Part shown: piece after piece, positions 1 through 9,645 of the stretch
How positions within the stretch are numbered: position 1 is the first letter of the stretch
How the letters are laid out: the number at the start of each line of letters is the position of its first letter
NCBI GenBank assembly: GCA_033557465.1
Contig: JAWIIG010000038.1
Span: 2,976,001 to 3,040,000 of the forward strand
From: Ichthyophis bannanicus
Lineage: Eukaryota; Chordata; Amphibia; Gymnophiona; Ichthyophiidae
Direction of reading: 5' to 3'
DNA length: 64,000 nt
Translations under genes and position numbers: made by a program
Notes under the pieces: model-generated
The model's database searches: none
What the model saw: the letters and a program-made list of their open reading frames with translations, nothing else
What the model was told of the DNA's origin: nothing

Positions 1-485
1 AATTGCCGGTGAGCTCTGACGGGACACTTCTGAGTGTGTGTGCAGATACAAGAAGTTATCCCTGAAAAAGAACAGTTTTTTCCTACTTTGTGGGGTTTGT
101 TTATTCTTTGAAGCACTGCTAAGGAGAGATTAGCAGGAGCCTACAGAAAAGACCTTTCTGTTCCCATCAAGGTCTTTATGCTTTGATTTGATTGTTTAAC
201 AAGTTCAGCTGTTGTTTTTCCTTATTTGTTTTTCTAAGTATAATACTGAAAGCAAGTATTCCTTTTTATGTGCTACCAAGTACATCTGTGTTGGGAGAAA
301 TAACCCCATAAATAAAATATCTTCTTTGCTTTACATTCGAGCAAGCACAACTAATTTATTGTGAACGGCTGAGTCTGGTATGAATGGACTACATTTCCCA
401 CAATCCTTGGCAAGTCATATTAATATTTGCCTTTGCCAAGACTGTGGACATTCTCACCCAGCACCCCCGTTTACAAGACACATCG
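1..485 (+). repeat. LTR-like repeat, left part cut by the window edge
   Basis: This segment resembles 7600-8172 at the diverged-repeat level. Shared blocks in the same order are tgctaccaag, an AATAAA signal (311-316 and 8004-8009), a ZNF143-like block (388-410 and 8084-8104), a motif ending catat-aatat, and ttctcaccc near the end. An AATAAA signal followed by a short tail and a fixed end suggests an LTR R-U5 or a LINE/SINE 3' end. I see no primer-binding site after it. Confidence 0.45.
388..410 (+). promoter_or_regulatory. ZNF143/THAP11-like motif in LTR-like repeat
   Basis: The run actacatttcccacaatcct resembles the vertebrate ZNF143/THAP11 consensus (ACTACAnTTCCCAnnATGC). A related block occurs at the same position of the paralogous repeat (8084-8104). 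Weaker versions lie at 2029-2050 and 6763-6786. Binding is inference only. Confidence 0.35.
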
Positions 486-2060
486 AACCACACAGTCCTC
501 AGATGGTATCACGAGCTGTGCCAATGTTATTGAGCCAGTCCGTGATATCTTAAGGGGGGGGATCTGTGGTGTCGAAAGTCCTCTAGAAGACATGGAACTG
601 GATGAAAATCCTGAATTCCCCTTGGAAGTGAATGGCAGTGCACATGTGCAGGGGAATTACAAGCCAAGTCAGAGGAAATGTCAGCTCCCTGCAAAAGTCA
701 GGCCACGCCCTAGCTCAGGGGTGGAGACAGGCTTCCCTGCTGATTGGTCACACAGGTGCAGAGAACAAGGAAGGCCTGGCAGGCAGCAGTGTTTAAAATC
801 ACGAGCAGAGCAAAGCAAGAGTCATCAAGGAAGAGGTGATCAAAGAAGTGGTGAAGAAAACAGAGGCTCAGGCTGGAGCCCTGACACAATCTCAGACACG
901 GGAGAGAAAGACCCGGTGGAGAGAGATACAGAGACAGCAACTGAAGACAGGCACAAGTGAACAGAGGAGAGGAGGACGTGGAGCAAGAAACAGGAACAGC
1001 TGTTGGAGCTGGAAAGGTGAGAGAGGAGAGAAAGAAGCTGAAGCTGTGCTTAGCTGGAGGAGAAAGCCAGAGGGAATTTCCCCAGAAAGCAGCTACTTCA
1101 GAGGGACTGGAGTAGGACGGAAGGAGCCTGCATTTCAGAGCCTGGAGGAACCCAGGAGGAGAGAAAGCAGCGTTTGTCTGAAACAAAAGCCCCAAGGTAA
1201 AGCCAGCAGTTTCATTACTGATAATCTAGTAAAGAGACAAATTGCCAGTTTTAAAGGGCAGGAAATTGAGTCCTCACCTTCCACTATTAAGGAGTGGGTA
1301 GAGAGCTTATCAGAAGCGTACAGCCTTTGAAACTTCAAAGTTAGAGGCATTAAGGAAGCTGTTCTCTGAAGAGAAGGTTCACTCCCCTAATTTAAAAGTG
1401 CCAACGCAGGCTGAGTTGCTGTGGAGCCAATTTCTGGAGTTCTTGAAAGAGAGAAAGTTTGAGAAAACTCCTAACCTTGAGAGAGACACTATTTGCTCTG
1501 ATGATATTGAAGGAATGCAAATAGACTCATGTTTGCCTAGTTGTGAATGTTTGCCTATTCCAATGGATTGTTCTTTAGCCCTAAGGAAAGATTCTGCAGT
1601 GAAGAATATGAGCTGAGAATCTGTGAAATCCCTATAGGAAAATAAGGGCAGTCTCTGCTTTATGCTGAAGAAAGCTGAGTTTGAGTTTACTGAGTTTTAT
1701 CACTGGCTGAAGTTAAGCAGTGCTGTGAAAGAACTGTGTGCGTTCAAAAGAGAAACCACGGCTGTTATAAGTTTGTGTTACTGCTAATTGATCACACGGG
1801 GCAGTCCCCGGTGTGAATGTGTATGAGAAGCAGAACAGCTGTGAAGTGAAGCTTTTGTTACGTTATCCTGATTTAGTCCTGATTTCTTCTTTTACGTTGG
1901 AGATGTATCCTTCTGCTTATGTTGTGTATTGAACCTTTTGCATGACCTGAAAAATCCCCACAATAAATTTCTTACCGCCTTACAACCACCGACTCAACTA
2001 CAAAATCTTGTCCCTCAAGAGTAAAGAGCATTACAAGTCCCAGAATCCTCTGGTCACTTT
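486..2060 (+). other. Purine-rich body of the LTR-like element, no recognisable gene
   Basis: Open stretches at 427-960 and 836-1330 would encode Arg/Glu/Lys-rich low-complexity peptides without a recognisable domain. I do not regard them as proven genes. A second AATAAA (1962-1967) followed by a tcccagaatcct block near 2039 has the same order of signals as the repeat at 1-485, so it may be a diverged second terminal repeat. Origin is uncertain. Confidence 0.3.
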
Positions 2061-2138
2061 AAAGGGAACTTTATTCAGGGAGGACATAGAAGGCCGTCGT
2101 CCAGTCTGTAAGCCCTTGGGCCCAGATGGCGATGTGGC

Positions 2139-2333
2139 AGTACCTCACTGTGAAGTAGAGGTAATAAACTGTAGGAAAAACAAGTGGAGGTCAGAACCCT
2201 TCAGGGTGAGAAATAACCCCAGTGGAAACTGGGGTAGTACAATGAGGTAGGGCTTCAGCGGGAAACGCAGAAGGTACTATTAGACAAAGCTTAAGTTCTT
2301 TTGGCCGAAGAACAGTACAATCCTAGGACCAAA
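2139..2333 (-). mobile_element. Fragment of the gag-only DIRS family (DIRS-B type)
   Basis: About 195 bp aligns in the same orientation with 5908-6100 of DIRS-B. Shared blocks are tacctcactg, gaagtagaggtaataaa, acaagtggaggtcagaa, aactggggtagta and acgcagaaggta. It ends directly against oppositely oriented gag sequence of DIRS-A at about 2334. Confidence 0.7.
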
Positions 2334-2803
2334 AGGTTCATCCGCCCCGACCACAAGGACCTCAATGTCCAAGACGTCCCCAGAGGCCAAGCCGATCCTC
2401 AAGGTCCTTCGGCCTCAAGTCGGTCCTCAGCCGCAGTCGCGTACCAACTCTCGCTCAATGGGACCACGATCTTCCCCGGCACGTTTTCCTGGGGCCAGCC
2501 GCAGGGCATCAGGGGCCCAGAGAGCAGCCCTCTTACAAGTCCTCAGCGGACTAGTCCAAGTGGGAGATGGAGGACAAGGAATCCCCCGATTCCTGTCACC
2601 ACCGCAACGTCCCTCCTCACTCTCCTGTCTCAGCGCCTCCGTGGTGGTCCCCGCCCGAGGACATGTGCTTCCTGGACTTTGTCAAGAACATGTCTAAGGC
2701 CCTGGCTTTCCCGACTGAGTAGGAGGAGGACCCTCGGGCTGATGAGTTGGAAATACTACAGTACGAGGCCCCTCTGCAGGAATCGCACAAGGTGCCCATT
2801 CCA
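2334..2803 (+). pseudogene. DIRS-A gag, 5' fragment (broken)
   Basis: Plus-strand gag remnant. Near its end the frame gives PPEDMCFLDFVKNMSKALAF and then DELEILQYEAP. These align with the Gag of DIRS-C (FSDFVRGMAKALAFPAD and AEELEALQYDSP). An in-frame TAG interrupts it. The fragment stops where the CR1 3' end begins (about 2804) and gag resumes at about 14621, so the CR1 inserted into this gene. The N-terminal zinc-finger part is missing. Confidence 0.75.
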
Positions 2804-3329
2804 TAAGAACATAAGATATGCCATACTGGGTCAGACCAATGTCCATCAAGCTCAGTATCCTGTTTCCAACAGTGGCCAATCTAGGTCATTCGTATCTAGC
2901 AGTTTCCCCAAAAGACACAGGTTCCACAATGCTTGTACTGGGTCAAGCATTGATATCCTGGGTCCCTTCTTAATAATGATTTATGGACCTTTCCTCCAGG
3001 AACTTGTCCAAACCTTTTTTAAATCCAGCTACACTAACAGCCTTTATTACATCCTCCGGTAACAAATTCCAGAGTTTGATTACACGTTGAGTGAAAAAAT
3101 ATTTTCTTATATTAGTCTTAAATAGTTTACCCTGTACCTTTATTGCATGTCGCCTAGTCTTTCTATATTCTGATAACGTATACAATCGATCTATGTTTAC
3201 CCGTTCCACTCCGTTCATTAATTTATAGACTTCTATCACATCTCCCCTCAGCCGTCTCTTTTCCAGGTTAAAGAGCCCTAACCTTTTTAGCCTTTCTTCA
3301 TAGGAGTATCCTTCCATCCCCGTTACCAT
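2804..3329 (-). pseudogene. CR1 ORF2 C-terminus and 3' end
   Basis: A 119-codon frame (2970-3329) has the typical CR1 tail: RLKRLGLFNLEKRRLRGD, VIEVYKLMNG, FFTQRVIKLWNLLPEDV and FKKGLDKFLEERS. Below 2970 lies the short 3' UTR with ccatactgggtcagacc and a terminal taagaacataaga unit. Confidence 0.82.
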
Positions 3330-3445
3330 TTTGGTGGCTCTTCTCTGAACCTTTTCTAATAACGCTATATCCTTTTTAAGATACGGCGACTAGAATTGCA
3401 CACAATATTCAAAGTGCGGTCTCACCATGGAACGATATAGAGGCA

Positions 3446-4145
3446 TTACAATATCTTTGTTTTATTTTCCATTCCTTTCCTTATGATACCTAGCATTCTA
3501 TTTGCTCTCCTAGCCGCCGCTGCACACTGGGCTGAGGGTTTTAACATGTTATCCACAATGACGCCTAAATCTTTTTCCTGGGTGGTGGTTCCTAATGTGG
3601 AACCTCGCATCGTGTAACCATAGTTTGGGTTGTTCTTCCCTAGGTGCATAACTTTGCACTTGTCCACATTAAATTTCATCTGCCATTTTGATGCCCAGTC
3701 TTCCAATTTATCAAGATCCTCTTGCAATTGTCCACAATCCTCTTGGGTTTTAACAACTTTAAATAGTTTTGTGTCATCTGCAAATTTGATAACCTCACTC
3801 GTTATTCCCTTTTCCAGGTCATTTATGAATATGTCAAAAAGCAGTACATCCAGCACAGATCCCCGGGGTACACCACTATTCACCTTACTCCATTGGGAAA
3901 ATTGGCCATTTAGCCCTACCCTCTTCTTTCTATCTTTTAACACAGTTCCTGATCCACAATAGTACACTGCCTCCTATCCCATGACTCTTTAGTTTTGCCA
4001 AAAGTCTCTGATGAGGAACCTTGTCAAAGGCTTTCTGAAAGTCCAGATACACTATATCAACCGACTCACATTTGTCCACCTGTTTATTCACACCTTCAAA
4101 AAAACATAACAGATTAGTAAGAAGATCTTCCTTGTCTAAAGCCAT
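3446..4145 (-). pseudogene. CR1 ORF2, reverse transcriptase catalytic core
   Basis: Two overlapping open frames hold the palm motifs: YLDFQKAFDKVPHQRLL (motif A Asp) in 3930-4145, then SGVPRGSVL (motif B) and IKFADDTKLF (motif C, the Asp-Asp pair) in 3446-3967. A frameshift separates A from B near 3950. The Gly-Pro of the other copy's VPQGSVLGPLLF is altered here, so this copy is not functional. Confidence 0.82.
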
Positions 4146-5243
4146 GTTGGCTATCTCCCATTAGGCCATGATTATCTACATGCTGAGTAATTTTGTTCTT
4201 TATGATGGTTTCTAATATTTCTCCTGGTACTGATATCAGGCTCACCGGTCTGTAGTTTCCCAGATCACCCCTGGAACCCATTTTAAAAATTGGCGTTACA
4301 TCGGTGATCCTCCAAACTTCAGGTATTACAGATGATTTTAATAAAAATTCACAGATTACTAATAGCAGGTCTGCAATCTCATATTTCAGTTCTTTCAACA
4401 ACCTCGGATGTATACCATCCGGCCCAGGTGATTTGCTACTCTTCAGTTTATCGAATAGTTGTAATACATCTTCCCGATGTATCGATATTTCCTTCAATTC
4501 TTCCGCACCTTTAAATACCACTTCAGTCATGGGTAACATCCCTACATCTTCCTCAGTAAAGACCGAAGCAAAGAATTCATTCAGTCTCTCCGCTATCGCC
4601 TTGTCGCCTCTTAGTGCCCCTTTAACCCATCTATTATCTAATGGACCAAATGACTCTCTCCCAGATTTTTTGCTACGAATGTACTTGAAAAAGTCTTTAT
4701 TTCGCGTTTTTGCTTCCGCAGCAAGCTTCTTCTCAAATTCTCCCTTTGCCTGCCTTATCAATGCCTTGCATTTGACTTGCCAGTGCTTGTGCTGTTTCCA
4801 GGTTTCGTCGTTTGGCTCTTTTTTCCATTTCCTGAAAGATGCTTTTTTGGCAACAACAGCCTCTCTGATCTCACCTTTAAACCATGCTGGCAGTTTTTTG
4901 GACTTCCTTCCACGTTTCTTAAAGCATGGAATACAGCTGGTGTGGGCTTCCAAGATAGTAGTTTTCAACAACACCCAAGTTTGATGTAAGTCTTTAACCT
5001 CTGCAACTGCTCCTTTTAGTTTTTTCTTAACTATTTTCCTCATTTTATCATAGTCTCCCTTTTGAAAGTTAAAAGGTAGTACTGTGGATTTCCTTACAAT
5101 CCCTCCTCCACTAATTAAATCAAACGCGATCATGCTATGATCACCACTGCCAAGTGGCCCTAACAATCTTATCTCTTGCCCTAGATCTGGTGTTCCACTA
5201 AGGACTAGGTCTAATATGGCTTCCCCTCTGGTCGGTTCATGAA
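4114..5243 (-). pseudogene. CR1 ORF2, end of endonuclease and start of reverse transcriptase
   Basis: The 350-codon open frame (4114-5166) begins in the last endonuclease motif (GDHSMIAFDL; the second copy has SDHSMITFDL). After a long basic linker it enters the RT fingers: SKSPGPDGIHPRLLKEL, then VTPIFKMGSRGDLGNYRPVS and DSQHGFRQGRS. The frame breaks at about 4114. The 54185-54216 part of the other CR1 copy matches 5185-5243, showing that the sequence at 5243 once joined 12073. Confidence 0.82.
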
Positions 5244-5430
5244 AGAACAGTTACTTACCTGTAACAGGTGATCTCTGGGAACAGCAGGAATAAGTCTTCA
5301 CATATGGGGTACGTCGGTACCGACGGAGTCTGCGCGGGAACGCTTCCCAGCGTCCAATCAGAAAGCCTTTGGAAGCATCCAACACGCCTGCGTGCTGCCT
5401 TCCTGCCTTCCCAACTGCCTCTCCTCAGTT
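5244..5430 (+). repeat. DIRS-B inverted terminal repeat (element 3' end) with 27-nt extension
   Basis: The first 27 nt (5244-5270) have no partner at the other end. They contain the palindrome CACCTGTAACAGGTG in slightly altered form. From 5271 on, about 160 bp are inverted at 11911-12072, including cgtcggtaccgacg. On the coding (minus) strand the extension reads CAG|GTAAGT (5253-5261), a consensus splice donor. Confidence 0.85.
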
Positions 5431-5522
5431 AAGTTTGAAAGCTGAGACAAAGAGAGAGAGAGAGCAAGGAAGGGAAAGATAGAGATAGAGAAAAAGCAAC
5501 TCCTAGGGGAGGTGGGTGGGTT

Positions 5523-5620
5523 GTGAAGACTTATTCCTGCTGTTCCCAGAGATCACCTGTTACAGGTAAGTAACTGTGCTATCTCCAGGAACAAGCAGTA
5601 ATGAGTCTTCACATATGGGG
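5523..5620 (+). repeat. DIRS-B internal complementary region
   Basis: 5523-5580 is the reverse complement of the element's left end, up to and including gtaagtaactgtgct. 5581-5620 (atctccaggaac...catatgggg) is the reverse complement of the right end. The two ends are joined without a gap, as expected for the ICR that templates circle formation in the DIRS replication model. Confidence 0.85.
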
Positions 5621-6414
5621 ACTCCCAAGCTCAGATGCCCAGAGGGAGTCCTAGCATGTTGCAAGTATAGAACGAGCCATGCTATTCCTCAGGACCTCAG
5701 GCATCCTGGGTTGGAGGGTAGGAGTTGAATACAGAAAAGGAGCTGTGGAACAGCTGGCTAGAACAGAGCTTCAAAAGGGGGAAGACCCTGTATAGAGGGC
5801 ATTTAGTAGTATAATATTGTAATCTGGGCCTCCCTTGTTGGCATTGCACAAGTCCACTGAGCTACATATGGATCTGTTAGAAGGCCCAGTGAATGTGCTC
5901 AAGGGGTACCTCACTGAGAAGTAGAGGTAATAAAGTAGAACAAAAACAAGTGGAGGTCAGAATCCTTCAGGGTGAGAAATAGCCCCAGGGGAAAAACTGG
6001 GGTAGTATAAGAGGTAGAGCTTCAGCAGAGACGCAGAAGGTACAATGAAAGAAAGCTTAAGCTATTTTGGTCCAAAAACAGTACAAACCTTGGACCAAGA
6101 GAAAAAATGAGTCTGACCCAACTGGACTGGGGTTGGAATCAGTCCATGTAGGGGAGAAAGGGTATGAAGACCCTTGTATCTGATAAGAAAGTAAGGACAG
6201 ACTCAGGAGCGCTAAGCTTTAGAGTAACTGAAGCTCCGCAATGTCTTTCCTAAATGGGGTCAATTAGGAAAGAAAAACAGTACATGGAGAGCTTCAGGAG
6301 TACCTAACCTTAAAAGGTTATGGTAGGGAAAAGGTTTGTTAATTACCACAGGAAGTGGTTAGAAGTGTAGCCCCCTAAGTATGCTGGCACAGCATTGATA
6401 GGGGTAGTGCCCAT

Positions 6415-6521
6415 TTGTCAGGATCATATAGGAATGTAAGGATATCTGAACCTAACAGACTGATAGATCTGTATCCATCTACTTATCTATCTAAAAATAT
6501 ATCTCACTATATCTATAAATA

Positions 6522-6564
<43 letters not shown>

Positions 6565-7587
6565 TTAAATATATACACATATAGGGTATATATGCATATA
6601 TCTATAAAGAGATATGGATGGGCAGAAGACACACAGATAGATATAGATAAGTATTGTGATAAGGAAGCTTATCATAGCTCAGGTAGGAGCTATAGAAAAG
6701 ATGATGTGACTCTGAACAAGCAACCTGTCAGTTCTGGTAGAAGCAAGAAAACAGAGTTTTCACATAAAAGACTACCAGTCCCAGAATGCACCAGGTTTCC
6801 AGCAGCCATGAGAGGGGCTGAAGTGAGAAAATGTGTGTGCAATCAAGAGAGCTATGAGGTAATCCCTAAGCACTCATCTCAAAGGGCAGGGCCTGATTCA
6901 ACACAGCTGCGCTGTGTTAGGGAAGAGTACACATTAGGACAGAATAAGAATAGAGCTTATTCTATAGATAACAGTTTCAGACACAGATACAGCAACGGCT
7001 ACAAGCTCAAGCACCAGTATCACCTGGAGAAACAGAAGCCAAGCCAAGCGGATAGAGAAAGAAGGAAACTCTCTGGAAGGAAGAGAAGAAAGCCCATTGG
7101 ATGGTCTGGGAGAGTCCAAGGCAGTACCCATACTGGGAGGTATTCCAAGTGCCAGCAGAGTCCATTGGACTGGAGTCAGCCAGAGGAATGGAATGGCAGA
7201 GATAGGAATCACCAGTGGCTACCTGGAAGAGAGAAGACTATACGTGGAAGGGACTTTCAGACCAAGGCCAGAAGGTATGTGAGAGAGGATCCAGTGTCCA
7301 GGGATCTAGATTGGAAGGCTGGACATCAGAACTGGATTACATACTGGCCAGGCTATACAGAGAGGAATTATGATAGCAGGAGAGGCTCAGGTATGAACAC
7401 TGATCCAGACCCTATCTATAATAGTGAATGGCAGCAAGGGAATAAGCATTCTCATGATAGTGCCTTATTGAAAGACTCGTCTGTGCCAATGTATGATAGT
7501 GACCCTATGCTGATTGATGAAGGGGGAGATACAGCAGATGAAACTATTAATTACCTGGACTGTTCTCTATCTAAATGCTATTGCTAG
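6415..7587 (+). other. Unrecognised 390-codon open frame in the LTR-like insert
   Basis: A long open frame, but it starts outside the insert, translates a TA microsatellite as Ile/Tyr repeats, and continues as an Arg/Gln/Ser-rich sequence with no domain I recognise. The distal part (from about 6760) is free of simple repeats and ends just before the terminal repeat, where a gag-like frame could sit. I give no function; it may be chance. Confidence 0.2.
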
Positions 7588-8270
7588 CTTTCTGTGAGCA
7601 AACACATCAGCCATCACAAAGAAACCTATCTTTGTTCTTTATTCTACTGCAAACAGCTCTTAAAGCAGGATTTGGGTTCACACAGTAGCAGCCAGCCAGC
7701 TAAAGGCTTTCAGCTGGTCAATTGATAGTAATTAAAGCTGCACCTGATTGTGTGTGTGAGCAAGAGAGAATCACTGCAGGATCTGAGCAGAAGTTAACCT
7801 AACAAGCAAAGTTCATTTATTTCTTTGTGCCTTTGTATTTGGTAATTATTTGCTAAGAAAACATTAGCTAATTGCCTGACAAGCTGAAGGTTGTTTTTCT
7901 GATTTGCTTTGTGACTTTTTGTTATCCATTTAAACACTGCAAGCAAGTAACCTCATTTATATTGCTACCAAGCATATTTGTGCTGGGTGAATTAAACCCC
8001 ATCAATAAAAGAAGTATTTTATTGGCCTTACCACTGGTTTCACAACTCAATTATTGTCTTCAGCTGTGTTTGGGAGTGAATGAACTACATTACCCACAAT
8101 ACCTTGCAAGAATCATATGAATATATGCATCGTCAAGATTGTGTAAGTTCTCACCCTAGGCAGCCGTCTGACAGTATATATGTATCTATATATACCTAAA
8201 TGAATATAGAACATATAGACACATGTCTCCAGGTATGTGGATGGAGAGATGTCCATAGAACCTCATCCCC
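6422..8270 (+). mobile_element. LTR-like insertion inside DIRS-B
   Basis: Comparison with DIRS-B2 shows extra DNA here: DIRS-B2 runs directly from its ...gcattaatatggacag... block (near 36520) to agattcatctaataacaag (near 36560), matching 6395 and 8294 of DIRS-B. The right part (about 7600-8172) is the diverged copy of the repeat at 1-485. The left part holds a (TA)n tract (6524-6560) and an open frame. The exact ends are masked by AT-rich simple sequence on both sides. Confidence 0.6.
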
Positions 8271-9640
8271 CCTAGGGATATAGGGAGAGAGGAAGATTCA
8301 TCTGACAGCAGGAAGGTTGATACCTGCTTGAATAGATACATAGAGAATCTTCTTTTCCTGGTTATGACTGGGAGAGTCAGAGGAAAGGTCTCCTTGACAA
8401 GAAGAAGTCTGAATTTTTTGCAGAATTTCAGCTCTTGAATAACCAGGATGGCCTATGTGAAAATTGCAGAGGATAACTTCAGTCTGCAGACAGGAAGTCC
8501 AGATTTCTCCAGAAATGCAGTATGGAGAATGGATAGAGGATGCCCCTGGAGGAAGATACCCTAGTGACCCGCTTATGAGGGCAAGATGGTATTAGGCGTT
8601 CTCTAGCTGCCATTGAAGAAAATTATCTCTGACGAGAAGACCCAAGGAGATATGGGCCAAGCCAGGGAATTGGCCCTCCTTTAGGTTTTCACGTAATGAA
8701 AGGCCTGAGGCTTATGCCTCAAAAGAGATTTAAGATGAGATGGTAAGGGTAGGGAATACCTGCCAGACATGGAACATGACTGGGGGAACCCCTCCTAACC
8801 ATCTGGGGTTATCTGCTAGGCAAGATACTGATGCTCTCTAGCAAGGGCCCATAGTGTAAAGCTACTCTGTAGAGATGCAGAGAGCATGCTGCAGGTTGGT
8901 TAGAAGAAAAAACTGGCTGTGGAAAGCCAGCAGGTAACCAGCTATTCTGCCAAGGACAAGGGGGCGAAGAATAGAAGTTAACCAACCAGACTGTGATAAT
9001 AGGGTTTCCCAAACGAGGTTGATAACCAGTTTGGGACTTAGCACTGAGGCTAGGAGGATTGCTAGTGGAGGGGAATCCCTGGTTGTGTAGTGAACAAAAC
9101 CAGTGGTTAACCACTAGGAATTGCTGTATCTGCAGCAACTACCAGGGCAGCGTGGAAAATTTCTTTTCCCTCTTCCTTTTTTAGATTGGGAAAAAGAACA
9201 ACAGACATGGTAGGAGTTCCTATTGTCTGATGAGCTGCCCTAAGGTAACAAGGGGGGAGACAACTCCAGAAGGGAGAATCCCCCAGTAGAACAGGTAGAG
9301 GACCATAGGGGCTTACCAGTGTAAAAGGGCCACTCTTACAAACCAAATGTTGTAGTAAGAGGGAGGTAAGACAGAGTTGCAAGAGACCGACTATGGAGAA
9401 AGTCTCTGACAGGTGAGATGATACATGCCAGTAGAGGGAAACAACTGTCTATTGATAGTTGTTACCTCTGTTTCCTTCAAGAGGAAGAGGAAACTGTTAA
9501 ATACGGGCATGATCATCATAAAGACTCTTAGAAAAAAGATGTCTCATGAAGAGATATCTAGATAGGTTAGGATAAATTTATTGCAGATACTGCCAGTGAA
9601 GGAAGCAGATTGCCACCCTAACCAGCAACCAAGAGGGACA
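8271..9640 (-). pseudogene. Decayed pol relic in DIRS-B
   Basis: No open frame of note. A block at 8829-8853 (ctgatgctctctagcaaggg, then cccatag) matches the RNase H region of DIRS-E at 62288-62313 and a diverged copy near 37185 in DIRS-B2. The region between ICR and gag therefore appears to derive from a degenerated pol rather than from unrelated DNA. Confidence 0.55.
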
Positions 9641-9645
9641 ATGAT

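Noticed and set aside
427..1330. Two overlapping plus-strand frames as host genes
   Set aside because: Low-complexity Arg/Glu-rich composition, no domain, no splice or start context; part of a repeat.
6524..6560. (TA)n tract as a regulatory or Z-DNA signal
   Set aside because: An ordinary TA microsatellite; it only creates a false Ile/Tyr-rich open frame.
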